Shown: positions 53,401 to 62,155 of the stretch, piece after piece
Position numbering within the stretch: the first letter of the stretch is position 1
How the letters are laid out: every line of letters starts with the position of its first letter
DNA from: Aradus depressus
Taxonomy: Eukaryota; Arthropoda; Insecta; Hemiptera; Aradidae
Direction: 5' to 3'
DNA length: 64,000 nt
Assembly: GCA_963662175.1 (NCBI GenBank)
Contig: OY759219.1
Coordinates: 25,214,908-25,278,907 of the forward strand
Made by a program: the position numbers and the translations under genes
Notes under the pieces: generated by a model
Databases searched by the model: none
What the model saw: the letters and a program-made list of their open reading frames with translations, nothing else
What the model was told of the DNA's origin: nothing

Positions 53401-53990
53401 ATGAAAAAAAAAAAAAATAATAAAATATATATATATATATATATAGATTAATCAATTATAAATTAATGTATAAAAAAGTCTAAAAAAATAAAAAAATTAT
53501 AAATATAAAATATATAAAAAATTATAAAGTATAGGAGAAGTTATGTAATCAGTTATAAGTTTGATGTTGTTTTCAACGGAATTTCACGTTTTCCGGCTAT
53601 TTGATACCAAAAATAAATAAGAAATGTGTTTGAGAACACGATAACTTCCGATAGAACGAATGAATCTATACGAATTTTATATGTGTAACAACCCCATCAG
53701 GACGACACTGATATACAGCTGAATAGATCAAAGGAGAGAGAGGATTAGAGACACAAAAAATTAATAACTGTAATGTATTAACTCAAAATTTCTTATATAA
53801 ATTGAAATTCAAAATCACATAAAGACGACACCTATTAATTTTCAGCAGTATGGGGGATCAGGGAAGGGCCTTAACTCAAAAACTCTAATAACTGCCAATG
53901 TAATGATTGCATCGACGCAAAATTTAGAATGAGAATTCAGAAGTCTCCCTGTGTGTCAACTATTGATAATTTGCCCAAGTTGTTTTGGAG
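53401..53990 (-). repeat. Family D, minus orientation, with AT-rich lead-in
   Basis: After AT-rich DNA with a (TA)n run, blocks AAAGACGACACCTATTAATT and ATAACTGCCAATGTAATG are inverted family D. Confidence 0.55.
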
Positions 53991-54584
53991 TGAGAGCGAA
54001 AACACAGTATATTCATTTAAATTCCCGTTTAATTGCTATGTAATAATTAATGTATTAATTTAAATTCCCATTATATAGCTAGCTAATCATTAATGTATTC
54101 ATTTTAATTATCGTTTTATATCTAACTAATAAATAATGTATTCATTTAAATTTCTGTTATTTAGCTACCTAATAATTAATATTCTCCAATTAAAGTTTTA
54201 AAAATGGCATTTAAAGTTTTTTGTTCCCATGAAAAATTATAAGTTACATTTAAATTATGTAAGTATAAAATGTATGGATATATATTATATATATTCACTC
54301 ACGGAACTAAGTAAATAGCCTAGAGGGTTGCTAGCGGCGTTGCAGTCACGGTATATTTATATAGGGTAGGTAGGTAGCATTTATTAAATTTCCCTGGAGG
54401 ATAAGGGTAGACTACGCTGAATCCCCTCCTATCCCAAGGGCATAAATTTATTATTTTCATAGCATTAAAACTTTTTCTTTTATCCGTCCACCGATCATAA
54501 ATTTTCACATAACACTATGAATCATTCTAAGATGGGAAAAAAAATCCATTTTATACAATTTTCTTTAGAAGACTACGTAGTAGT
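53991..54584. other. Gene-free stretch with short direct repeats
   Basis: AATTAATGTATTAATTTAAATTCC-like units repeat four times between 54000 and 54190 with a period of about 55 bp. No gene seen. Confidence 0.55.
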
Positions 54585-54868
54585 GGTTAGTTATTGTGAC
54601 TCATACCCGGGCTATAACTACGAGGTCATATCGGCTACTACCGCTGGTAGACAAGCCCGAATCTACTATGAGAATCCTAAATTTTGCTTACTTAGGTTCA
54701 GTTAGGGTAGGGGTCTTTAAGGAGTACCTATCGTAGAGGCTCGGGACCATCGCTTAACATTCTATCCGAAGGACGTCATGGTGAAGTTTCAGGGCCTCTG
54801 CCGGGTTCCGAACCCGCCATCTTGAGCTCAGCAGACTAGCAAGCAGCCTCTGAGTTACTGGCGCCCTC
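54585..54868 (-). repeat. SINE1, near full length, subfamily B tail
   Basis: Tail TTAGTTATTGTGACTCATAC, palindromic block with a deletion, centre, short linker and complete head ending GGCGCCCTC. Confidence 0.88.
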
Positions 54869-54960
54869 AACACTGGTAAATATCAAACATATAATAAAAT
54901 GAATTAAAGAAAATAATTATATTCACTACTGAATATAAAAAAATATTACTGAGAAGAAAG

Positions 54961-55075
54961 TACTGTCGTAACAGAGGCGTTTTTCTGTTCAGGACGAGCT
55001 GTGAAGGTATTTCCGAACCTTTGGGATTTGAGGGTAAACAAAGAAATGTAAATTTTAAATTAATTTGAGCAAAGA
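54961..55075 (+). repeat. Repeat X, first copy
   Basis: TACTGTCGTAA and TTCCGAACCTTTGGGA, with GAAGGT between, recur in the same order at 59994-60110. The nature of this repeat is unknown. Confidence 0.55.
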
Positions 55076-55217
55076 CAATCTATATATTTCAAGATGAGAA
55101 GATCAGACGGGGTAGATATATTGAGAGGGCTGGTGTTTACACCTAGGGACCTATGCATCCAATGCTCTTTTTTGCCTTCCCTATTAGCTCCACCTACTAG
55201 GAGTCCTATATATTATC

Positions 55218-55365
55218 TAAGGTCTTTAACGAGTACCTGACATCGCACAGGCTCATGATCCTCGCTTAATGCCCCCCCCCCCCCCCCCCCCCCCCGAAGG
55301 ACGGCCTGTTCAAGGTTTTTACTTTTCCCAGATAAAAACCTACGGGCCTCGTCCGGGTTTCGAAC
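55218..55365 (-). repeat. SINE1 fragment with an internal poly-C run
   Basis: Centre CTTTAACGAGTACCTGACAT, then a C run of about 28 bases (about 55269-55296) that replaces the CATCC of the CGTCCCATCCGAAGGACG block, then linker and GGGTTTCGAAC. It abuts R1-like coding DNA. Confidence 0.85.
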
Positions 55366-55369
55366 GAAA

Positions 55370-55799
55370 TGGAAAATCACATGTGCTAATTTAGATCCGA
55401 ATACCGGACGAAAATTGAGAGTAAATTTTACAAAATGCAGCGCAGCCATGGAGATAGTTGTGTAGGCTTTGGTAATCCTGAGGAGGGCTGCTCTCTGAGC
55501 TTGTAGTAGTATCGTATGCCGTAATTTGGAGGGGTGAACCCACCATCCGGCAGCGGCGTATCTTGCTGCGGCCTCGAAAACCCCGGTATAAATAGTTTTA
55601 CCCGCGGAGTAGCCGAGGCCCCACGTCGCTCGGGCTAGGTAGCTCAGAGCGTTAAAGGTAGCTGTTGTCCTATCCTTGATGGCAACAACGTGGGGCATGA
55701 CGTTGAATCCCGGCCCAATCCCCACACCCAGGTACGTAATCACGGCCGGAAAATCAACGCGTCGGCCGTGAACTGCAAGAACCAGGGGGTGGCGGGGGT
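55370..55799 (-). pseudogene. R1-clade LINE reverse transcriptase fragment
   Basis: The minus strand reads HPLVLAVHGRRVDFPAVITY, LGVGIGPGFNVMPHVVAIKD, FNALSYLARATWGLGY, AGKTIYTGVFEAAARYAAAG and LLQAQRAALLRITKAYTTIS. YLG, LARATWGLGY, TIY-GVFEAA and RAALLRITKAYTT-S are characteristic of R1-clade elements after the reverse transcriptase palm. The frame is open for this whole part and then runs into SINE1. R1-type elements occur in arthropods, which helps place the organism. Confidence 0.88.
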
Positions 55800-56370
55800 T
55801 TCTGACCGATTAAAAAACTTTTCTTATAAATTCTGGGAACAAATTCTCCAAGAGAAACAAGCACAAGGATTCATGGGGTCCTGACACCATTGGAGTGTCC
55901 CCTTGGATGCTCCAGTTGCCCCCCTCCCCTCTCATACATATGAATGCCCGGCCCTGCTCATGATTGACATGGCTTGACCCCGGAAGGGGGTGACCATCAC
56001 GACTGCCCCATGGGTGGTCCAATGAGCACCTTCCATTTCCGGATTCAACGTTCCGGTTCCAACCCCCTCCCCACCACTCCATATGCTCTCATTCTCATTG
56101 TGTTCCCCTATGAGAAGGGTTTTTGAGAATTTTTTTTTCTATGAATTTTTATTTTTCTACCCTTTCATCGTCATCTGTCCACTCTGAGGACAACCCTAGC
56201 CCCACTTCAAAGTATAGTGAATATATACGAGGATTATCAATTTTGTTTCGGAATTATATATTACACCTATAGGCTAGGAAAGTAAAACAAACGGTGATCT
56301 CTTTATATATTAGTAAGATATATATGCAGAGATTATATATTTAGAGAAAAAAAAAATTCGGTGAATCACC
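55800..56370. other. Gene-free stretch
   Basis: GC-richer near 55900-56080. No gene recognised; frames to 90 codons are shadows without family features. Confidence 0.45.
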
Positions 56371-56478
56371 GACTAAATTTTGTGTCGATATATTCATTAT
56401 CAATAAGATTTCTTAGTTGCGCCTCCCTTTGATTCTCCATTTCCCTTTGCCCGATTTGGCTGAAAATCAATTGGTATA
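56371..56478 (+). repeat. Dispersed repeat family D, target of a SINE1
   Basis: GGTGAATCACCGACTAAATT, GTGTCGATATATTC and GATTTGGCTGAAAATCAAT are family D blocks; the next SINE1 cuts it. Confidence 0.6.
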
Positions 56479-56680
56479 TAGGTTAGGTTTTATGACTCAT
56501 GCCCGGGCTTTAACTACGAGGTCATATCGCCTACTACCAGAGGGCTCTTTCGTCATTCTGGTGGACATAAGCCCGACTCTACTCTGTGGGTGTCCTAAAT
56601 TTTGTCTACCCTAAATTTTTATTCACCTAGGGCATTGGTTTTTAGCGAGTACCTGACATCGTACAGGCTCAGGACCTGAT
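56479..56680 (-). repeat. SINE1, 3' half, subfamily A tail
   Basis: Tail GGTTAGGTTTTATGACTC, palindromic block and centre to CAGGCTCAGGACC. The linker and head are missing. Confidence 0.88.
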
Positions 56681-57244
56681 ATATATATCTATAACTCACC
56701 ATTAACTTTAATCAGAATTGAAAGCAATTTAAGGGCTTACCCACGTATGTTGTGCGGGGGGGAAAAGATGTTCTACTGTAACTTAATAGTTTGATTTTAG
56801 GTTCGCATTATTTATCTGACTTTATGAAAAGTATTAGAAGTTATAACACCTTCTTAAAGAACTAAAATAAGATAACCTTATGCCAACGAATAACGATGGG
56901 TACATATACGACAGCTTAGAGTTACCAACCTGCTTGAAGTTACTAATCTGCTAAAGTTACTAATCTTCTTAGAGTTACTAACTAGTGTGAAGTTACTCCG
57001 GGCGAAGCCGGGTAAAAAAAAAAAAATATATATATATATACCTATATAGTTTATATTTATATATAAATATATATATATATAATATCGTGTCGAAGAATTT
57101 TTTTACCGGAAGTTTTTTTTTTCCAAATTTCTGACCAATGACGTAAATTCCCCCCCTGGGAGCGTTCAAATGGTTGCTCGACAAAAACTGAAAACAGCAT
57201 TGCATAGCTCAAATGCTAAAAATATCAAAATAAATTTAAGAATA
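56681..57244. other. Gene-free stretch with a Helitron-like hairpin
   Basis: Repeats of AGTTACTAA at 56920-56990 lead to ACTCCGGGCGAAGCCGGGTA, a Helitron-style hairpin without CTAG, then an A run and TA-rich DNA. No gene seen. Confidence 0.45.
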
Positions 57245-57296
57245 ACAAGAATACTAATAGAAATAAAAGACGTTGTCTTCCCACTGTTTTATTTAT

Positions 57297-57338
57297 ACCA
57301 GAACCGGTTTTCGACGCAACAGCGTCATCATCAGTGGT
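57297..57338 (-). ncRNA. Hammerhead ribozyme motif, family H2, intact
   Basis: It is identical to the plus-strand motif at 57415-57456. ACCA, CTGATGA, an extra T, stem II GACGC/GCGTC with loop TGTT, GAAA, stem III AACC/GGTT without loop, cut after C, then TGGT closing stem I. Confidence 0.85.
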
Positions 57339-57414
57339 TCATCCCACCCACACAGCACAGCGGTTGGTCAGCGGCCAGTTATCTTCCAACCGCTGTGCTG
57401 TGTGGGTGGGATGA

Positions 57415-57456
57415 ACCACTGATGATGACGCTGTTGCGTCGAAAACCGGTTCTGGT
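57415..57456 (+). ncRNA. Hammerhead ribozyme motif, family H2, intact
   Basis: CTGATGA is at 57419-57425, an extra T at 57426, stem II GACGC (57427-57431) with GCGTC (57436-57440), and GAAA at 57441-57444. Stem III is AACC/GGTT (57444-57451). The cut follows C57452, and TGGT pairs fully with ACCA (57415-57418). Confidence 0.87.
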
Positions 57457-57497
57457 ATAAATAAAACAGTGGGAAGACAACGTCTTTTATTTCTATT

Positions 57498-58089
57498 AGA
57501 AATCTAGTCCCACAACATCTTACTATCACATATGAATAACAAGAATAACTTTGAAAATCAATCTGAAATGAAATAGGCCTTCAATAAAGCTAATTTTTCA
57601 GACAGTCCCCCTTGTCGAACAAAAAATTCGTTGAGTTGGAGTATCTGGTTCGAAGCTTCCAATGGCAGCTGATAAAATATTACCAATGATATGCTAGTAG
57701 CCAAAATGGCTACAAGAAAAAAGGGATTAAAATATCATTAACATACATACATACAAATTAGGGGAAGGTGTTCATCGCCACAGGGAGATAAATCTGGACA
57801 AAAAGCAGACAGGGTCTTAATCCTGGAGGGTGTGTTGGCACTACCTGGCCATGATCAGCTGCTGTCCTGTATGGAGAGTATTGATAGCGATTTGAATAGA
57901 ACCGATGCAGAGGGGAAACCTCATTAGTGAAAAAAAACCTTCTCTATTTCCGCATTACGATTTGCATCCGAAACCGGATTAGGTTGCAGCTAGAGAAGAA
58001 ATCGGAATTTACATTCCGAAGGGAAGTATATATGTGGTCAGAAATTTCATTTGAATTTTCAACGGATTTTTATGTTTCCCTGCCCCCAT
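57498..58089. other. Gene-free stretch
   Basis: No supported gene. A-rich and CATACATA-type tracts occur near 57735. Confidence 0.45.
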
Positions 58090-58322
58090 ATACCAAAAAT
58101 GGAAAAAACATATGGTCGGTGAAAGATCTAAAAATCAATAGTTGACATTCATAAGGACATCTGAATCTTCTTACTAAATTTTGTGTCGATACATTCATTA
58201 CATTGACAGTTATAAGAGTTTTTTAGTTGTCTCCTCTGTATCCCCTCCTCCTATTCTGGTCGATTTCACTGAAAATTAATGTACCTTCCTTCGCAGTTTT
58301 GAATTTAAATATAAAATTTCAT
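58090..58322 (+). repeat. Dispersed repeat family D, cut by a SINE1
   Basis: Blocks AAAATCAATAGTTGACATTC, GTGTCGATACATTCATTAC and TTGAATTTAAATATAAAATT are well preserved. Confidence 0.65.
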
Positions 58323-58629
58323 GAAGGCGCCGGTAGCTCAGAGGTAGCCTGCTAGCCTACTGAGCTCAAGATCGCGGGTTCAAAATTGGGCAGAGGCTGG
58401 AAAAATCTTGAGCACGACATCCTTCGGATGGTACATTAAGTGATGGTCTCAAGCCTGTACGATGTTATTTAGTCGTTAAAAGCTCCTACCCTAGGTGAAT
58501 TCAAATTTAGGGTAGGGTAGGTTCAAATTTAGGACTCCCATAGTAGTCGGGCTTATGTCGAGCGATGATCGAGCGCTCTGGTAGTAGGCGATATGACCTC
58601 GTAGTTAAAGCCCGGGCATGAGATAATAC
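58323..58629 (+). repeat. SINE1, near full length
   Basis: A box CGGTAGCTCAGAGGTAGC, damaged B box GGTTCAAAATTG, shortened linker, centre with a duplicated GGTAGGGTAGG, palindromic block and GGGCATGAG. Confidence 0.88.
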
Positions 58630-58639
58630 TAAAAAATGT

Positions 58640-58677
58640 ATGGGAGTACTTTCAGTATTGCTACCATCTTCAGCAAA
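58640..58677 (-). ncRNA. Hammerhead ribozyme motif, family H6, partly decayed
   Basis: CTGAAGA, extra T, stem II GGTA/TACT (closing pair G-T wobble), GCAA loop, GAAA and stem III AGTACT are present. Stem I keeps only its first pair. Confidence 0.6.
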
Positions 58678-58698
58678 TACTATAGTATTTGTTAAGTC

Positions 58699-58736
58699 GT
58701 GGCTGAAGATGGTAGCAATACCGAAAGTACTCCCAT
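58699..58736 (+). ncRNA. Hammerhead ribozyme motif, family H6, intact
   Basis: GTGG precedes CTGAAGA (58703-58709), an extra T, and stem II GGTA/TACC with a GCAA tetraloop. GAAA is at 58723-58726, and stem III is the loopless palindrome AGTACT. The cut follows C58732, and CCAT pairs with GTGG (three pairs and a wobble). Confidence 0.85.
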
Positions 58737-58745
58737 ATATTTTAT

Positions 58746-59687
58746 ATATCTTGTGAAATAGACAATATTGAAAAAACATTCATTGTTTTTTATATTTTTT
58801 AAAATAATAATGTCCTTATCGGATGAGATGGGATTGCTTTCTACACTGCTCTGAGATGGGGAGGGGACTGCTAGATTGTAAGAGGATTGTTGCTGATGGG
58901 ATGGATGCACCGTGTGATGATTGGACGGTGTGCTGATGACCGAGCTGAGCAGGTAGATAAAATTAGGTGGAGCGTACGTTGGTAAACACTAGAAAATACA
59001 AGCTTCGGAGGAAGGAGTCTGTAAACAAGTCCTTCAGTGCAATAAACAAATACTAAAATTGAAAATGCCTAAATTTAAAAGTTATAATTTTAAAGAGATG
59101 CCGAAAGACATGTGTTTAGCGTGCACCTCAGTGTTAAGAGCACATATTAAACATTCATTGATAACCTCTGTTTGAATTGGCAATAAAAAGTCGATAAATC
59201 TTGGACTAGCTGTCGACAGACGTGTAGAGAAGGGATGTTTACAAGGGCTAGGCTGACCCATGGTCACCAGATGGGCGTGACCTCAATGTATTTTTATATA
59301 GATACCATTAACCACGACTCCTCCCAGCTGCTTCTCCCCACCCCTACATTTTTATTTACCAAGAAGGGGTGAGCACAGATATTTCATCCCCCCCCCCCCC
59401 CCCCCCCCCTCTCTAGAACTGGTTCTTCAGACCATGTGATACATAATGCTTTTATACTTGTAAAACGTTTTGGGCCCTCAGTTCATTAGTGTGACCACGG
59501 GGCCTTCCTTGTTGATGGCTGTTGTGTCATAAATTTTGAACATTGTAAAGAACAGATGCGTCCAGCGGGGGGAGGGAACGTTTTATGTGAAAGGCGTAGC
59601 AAGATGACCATAGTCATAAAGTTTATAGGTAATATAGCGCATGTTTCGAAGTCAACATTTTCCTCGCCCCACGATCTCTTATGGGTG
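58746..59687. other. Gene-free stretch with a poly-C run
   Basis: A C run of about 20 bases lies at 59391-59410. No gene recognised. Confidence 0.5.
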
Positions 59688-59993
59688 AGGGCGCCGGTAG
59701 CTCAGTGGTATGGCTTGCCTTCTGAACTCAAGGTCGTGGGTTCGAAACCTTTTTTTTTTTTTTTCCGCAGGGTGATGGGAATACTCTCAACGAAGGGATG
59801 TACGTGCATTCCCAACAGTATGGTGTACCTCGTGTTGGCTTTCCACTAAACACAACCCCCTGAGATCTTGGGTGCTTTCGTCCCTGGTGTGGGACCATAA
59901 CACCGTGGGTTCGAAACCCGGATGAGGGCCTTAGTTTATTTTATCTGGGAGGTAAAATAAAGTTAAGCACGCTAAGCGATGTTCCCGAGCCTG
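59688..59993 (+). repeat. SINE1, subfamily A, interrupted at its B box
   Basis: Head 59688-59749 and body 59905-59993 are separated by a 155-bp insertion. The target duplicated on insertion, GTGGGTTCGAAACC, is the B box itself. The 3' half after CCTGTA is missing and repeat X follows. Confidence 0.9.
59750..59904 (-). mobile_element. 155-bp retroposed insert with poly-A and exact 14-bp TSD
   Basis: On the minus strand it reads GGTGTTATGGTCCCACACC to ACCCTGCGG and ends in about 15 A. The TSD GTGGGTTCGAAACC lies at 59736-59749 and 59905-59918. A short frame, GPTPGTKAPKISGGCV then stop, could be the C-terminus of a LINE, so a 5'-truncated LINE is my best guess. I do not recognise the sequence otherwise. 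Confidence 0.8.
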
Positions 59994-60110
59994 TACTGTC
60001 GTAAAAGAAACTGTGCTTCTGGTATCCACACAGGAGAGTTTCAGACACCAGGGCAAGCTACGAAGGTGCTTCCGAACCTTTGGGAGTCGAGAATGAACAG
60101 ATGATATAAA
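59994..60110 (+). repeat. Repeat X, second copy
   Basis: It shares TACTGTCGTAA, GAAGGTGCTTCCGAACC and TTTGGGA with 54961-55075. Confidence 0.55.
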
Positions 60111-60261
60111 TTCTTTGTCAAACTATCTAAACTTGAACACAAACAAGTTATTTGCTAGAGGGGACAATGAATTATAATGTTCCTTATTAGATAGCCGATT
60201 CTTAGTGAATTCCGATAGTTTCCGAATAAGCTGGGCCAAACAAAGAGTTATGAAAACAAGA

Positions 60262-60633
60262 ACTAAGCCGATTAATGAGAAATCTTTTTGAATAAATTAG
60301 TTTTAGCTCCAGGATGGTTGAAGTCTATGTTTTAATCAACCAGGTGGTCACAAGCGTTCTCAAGTACGCACTGGCTAGGACGTCCACTGATGCTAAGTAT
60401 TCACTAGCTGTGGTTTCCGCCGTTGAATGGCGCGTACTAGCCATGGTGCCCAGGGGTCCTAAAAACTTACTAGCTGGGATGTCTGCCGTTGAAGGACTAT
60501 AAGCGTTATTCCGTATGAATAACTGAAAATTATAACATCATGAATGTACTATTGAAGAATTGAAATGGATTCGAACGAGAGATATTAGGAGAAAAGTCAA
60601 AGTTCTCCGGGCAACGCCGGGTATTACTGCTAG
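60262..60633 (+). mobile_element. Helitron 3' part, sister of 17240-17757
   Basis: GATTAATGAGAAATCTTTTT, AAATTAGTTTTAGCTCC, GAAGGACTATAAGC, AGTCAAAGTTCTCCGGGC and a terminal CTAG followed by T match the other copy. The 5' part is lost, and about 150 bp of extra sequence lies near 60325-60480. Confidence 0.8.
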
Positions 60634-60639
60634 TATATA

Positions 60640-61143
60640 ATATAAATTTATAACAATACCACAATTTCATATGTGAACCATCAATATTTAGAGCGATAAT
60701 AATAAATATTCCTAGAGGGTAGATAAGAGAAAAAACGCAAGTTGGACGGCTTTTATAAGAGTGCAGCGATCCGGAATCAGATTTGATATGACAGGACGGG
60801 GTGACTTTATTTGGAGCGGCCGACCAGGTGGGAATGCGGAAGAGGAAGAACCGGATGACCAGTGGTCAGGTTTAAGGAACCCTTCTATGACCTCTGACCT
60901 CCCACACCTGCGGGACCCCCATGGGGGACAACCCTCCCCAAAACATTGGGCCCGTGGCCAGTCTAGGTACTGTTGTCACTACCTACATTATTTATATCGG
61001 AGGAACTGGACACCAGAACCAGGATATCTTATTCGGATGTGCCAATTATACAAGTTCTTTGTCATCCACTATAAAAACGGATCCCCCCTTCCCTTTGACC
61101 GATTTGGCTGAGTTGTCATGATTTCGAGATTTTTGATTTGGTC
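60640..61143. other. Gene-free stretch, GC-richer centre
   Basis: A 116-codon plus-strand frame (60761-61111) crosses it, but it shows no recognisable domain and ends in a family D-like block (CCCTTTGACCGATTTGGCTG). I do not call it a gene. Confidence 0.45.
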
Positions 61144-62155
61144 ATAAGTAATAATAATAATAATAATAATAATAAATTTATTTCCGTTTAACCAATACTT
61201 GGTAATAGGATACGTCAAAAGAATTTATACATTAAGATAGCTTATAAATTAGATTTATAACTACTTGAGTCGAGCACATCTATGATTAGTAGTAATAACA
61301 AAACTATTAAAAAAAGTAAAATGAAATTAATAAAAACTGAACAAATAAGTACTTAAAAATATATGAGTATAGAATAGAATAGTTTTTATTTATCGGCGTC
61401 CAATGACAAAGATTTTTGACGCCTTTAACTCGATTAAATTAGGTCTATGAGGTGTGTTGCTTTCATCGTGTTTAGGACAGCTTCAATAGATGAGTTGTCG
61501 TCCCCGAGCATCTCATGTAGGTCCCTTTTATGCAAACCCATGGCCTTTAGTATATCCTCATATCCAGGGCACTCCTCCAGGATGTGGCTCACTGTGAGAT
61601 GCCAGACACCCGCCACAGCCCGGGGCCATCGCCCTGGTTATGAGGTGGCCATGGGTTAGGCGAGTGTGACCTACACGTAGCCGAATCAGACATACCTCCT
61701 CCTGTCTATTCTGTCTTTCAGAGCTTTGCCATTTGTCAACATTAGCTTTGATGGACCTAAGCTTATTTGTTGGGTCCATGTTGGTCCACAAAGAGGTCCA
61801 GCTCTCTTTTATTTTGTGACGTATGCAGATCTTTAGGTCCGGAATTGTCGTTATTATTCTTCCTTCTCCAGGTAGCGCTGCTGCTTCCCTTGCCTTTCTA
61901 TCCGCAGCATGGTTCCCTTCAATACCCACGTGTGAGGGAATCCAGCAAAAAACCACTTGCTTGCTATCCCTTATGCAATTCCCGAGAAGCTTTTGTATTT
62001 TATATACTAGGGGGCAGCGGCTGTTAAACTGTTGGATACTCTGAAGAGCGGAGATGGAGTCGCTACAAAATATATAAAAAAAATTAATACAAGATACGTT
62101 TATAATAAGTAGACACATTTTTCAATTTAATAAAAATTAAGATAACTATTAGTCA
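61144..62155 (-). mobile_element. Penelope-like family P copy split by a LINE
   Basis: Segments 61144-61377 and about 62070-62155 continue one another as in the intact copy at 52975-53290: (AAT)n, AACCAATACTTGGTAATAGG, ATATATGAGTA, then AATTAATACAAGATACG and AATTAAGATAACTATT. The hammerhead end is missing. Identity with the 53 kb copy is high by eye. Confidence 0.75.
61378..62069 (-). pseudogene. I-like LINE, RNase H and C-terminus
   Basis: The minus strand opens at CSDSISALQSIQQFNSRCPL and includes FCWIPSHVGIEGNHAADRKA, the RNase H motifs (DS, then SHVGI-GN--AD with its catalytic D). It continues LKICIRHKIKESWTSLW, RQNRQEEVCLIRLRVGHTRL and, after a frame change near 61600, HLTVSHILEECPGYEDIL and HEMLGDDNSS. 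RNase H followed by a GHTRLTHG/ECP-Y region is the I-type layout. The 5' end is cut within RNase H, so the copy is 5'-truncated. It lies inside a Penelope-like family P copy. Confidence 0.85.

Larger units (their letters stand above)
57256..57497. mobile_element. Perfect 112-bp inverted repeat with two ribozymes, family H2
   Basis: Left arm 57256-57367 and right arm 57386-57497 are identical in inverted orientation around an 18-base loop. Each arm holds one hammerhead, a CATCCCACCCACACAGC block and a CCCACTGTTTTATTTATA block. Diverged copies are at 11846 and 37770. The lack of any mismatch implies recent formation or gene conversion. Confidence 0.88.
58630..58745. mobile_element. Penelope-like inverted pair, family H6
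   Basis: Two inverted copies of a hammerhead-containing arm face each other across an 18-bp palindrome CAAATACTATAGTATTTG. It follows a SINE1 directly. Confidence 0.75.

Noticed and set aside
5611..59993. Many TAGCTCAGTGG and GGTTCGAAACC pairs look like tRNA genes.
   Set aside because: All belong to SINE1 or SINE2 copies: the acceptor stems do not close and the same 3' body follows each.
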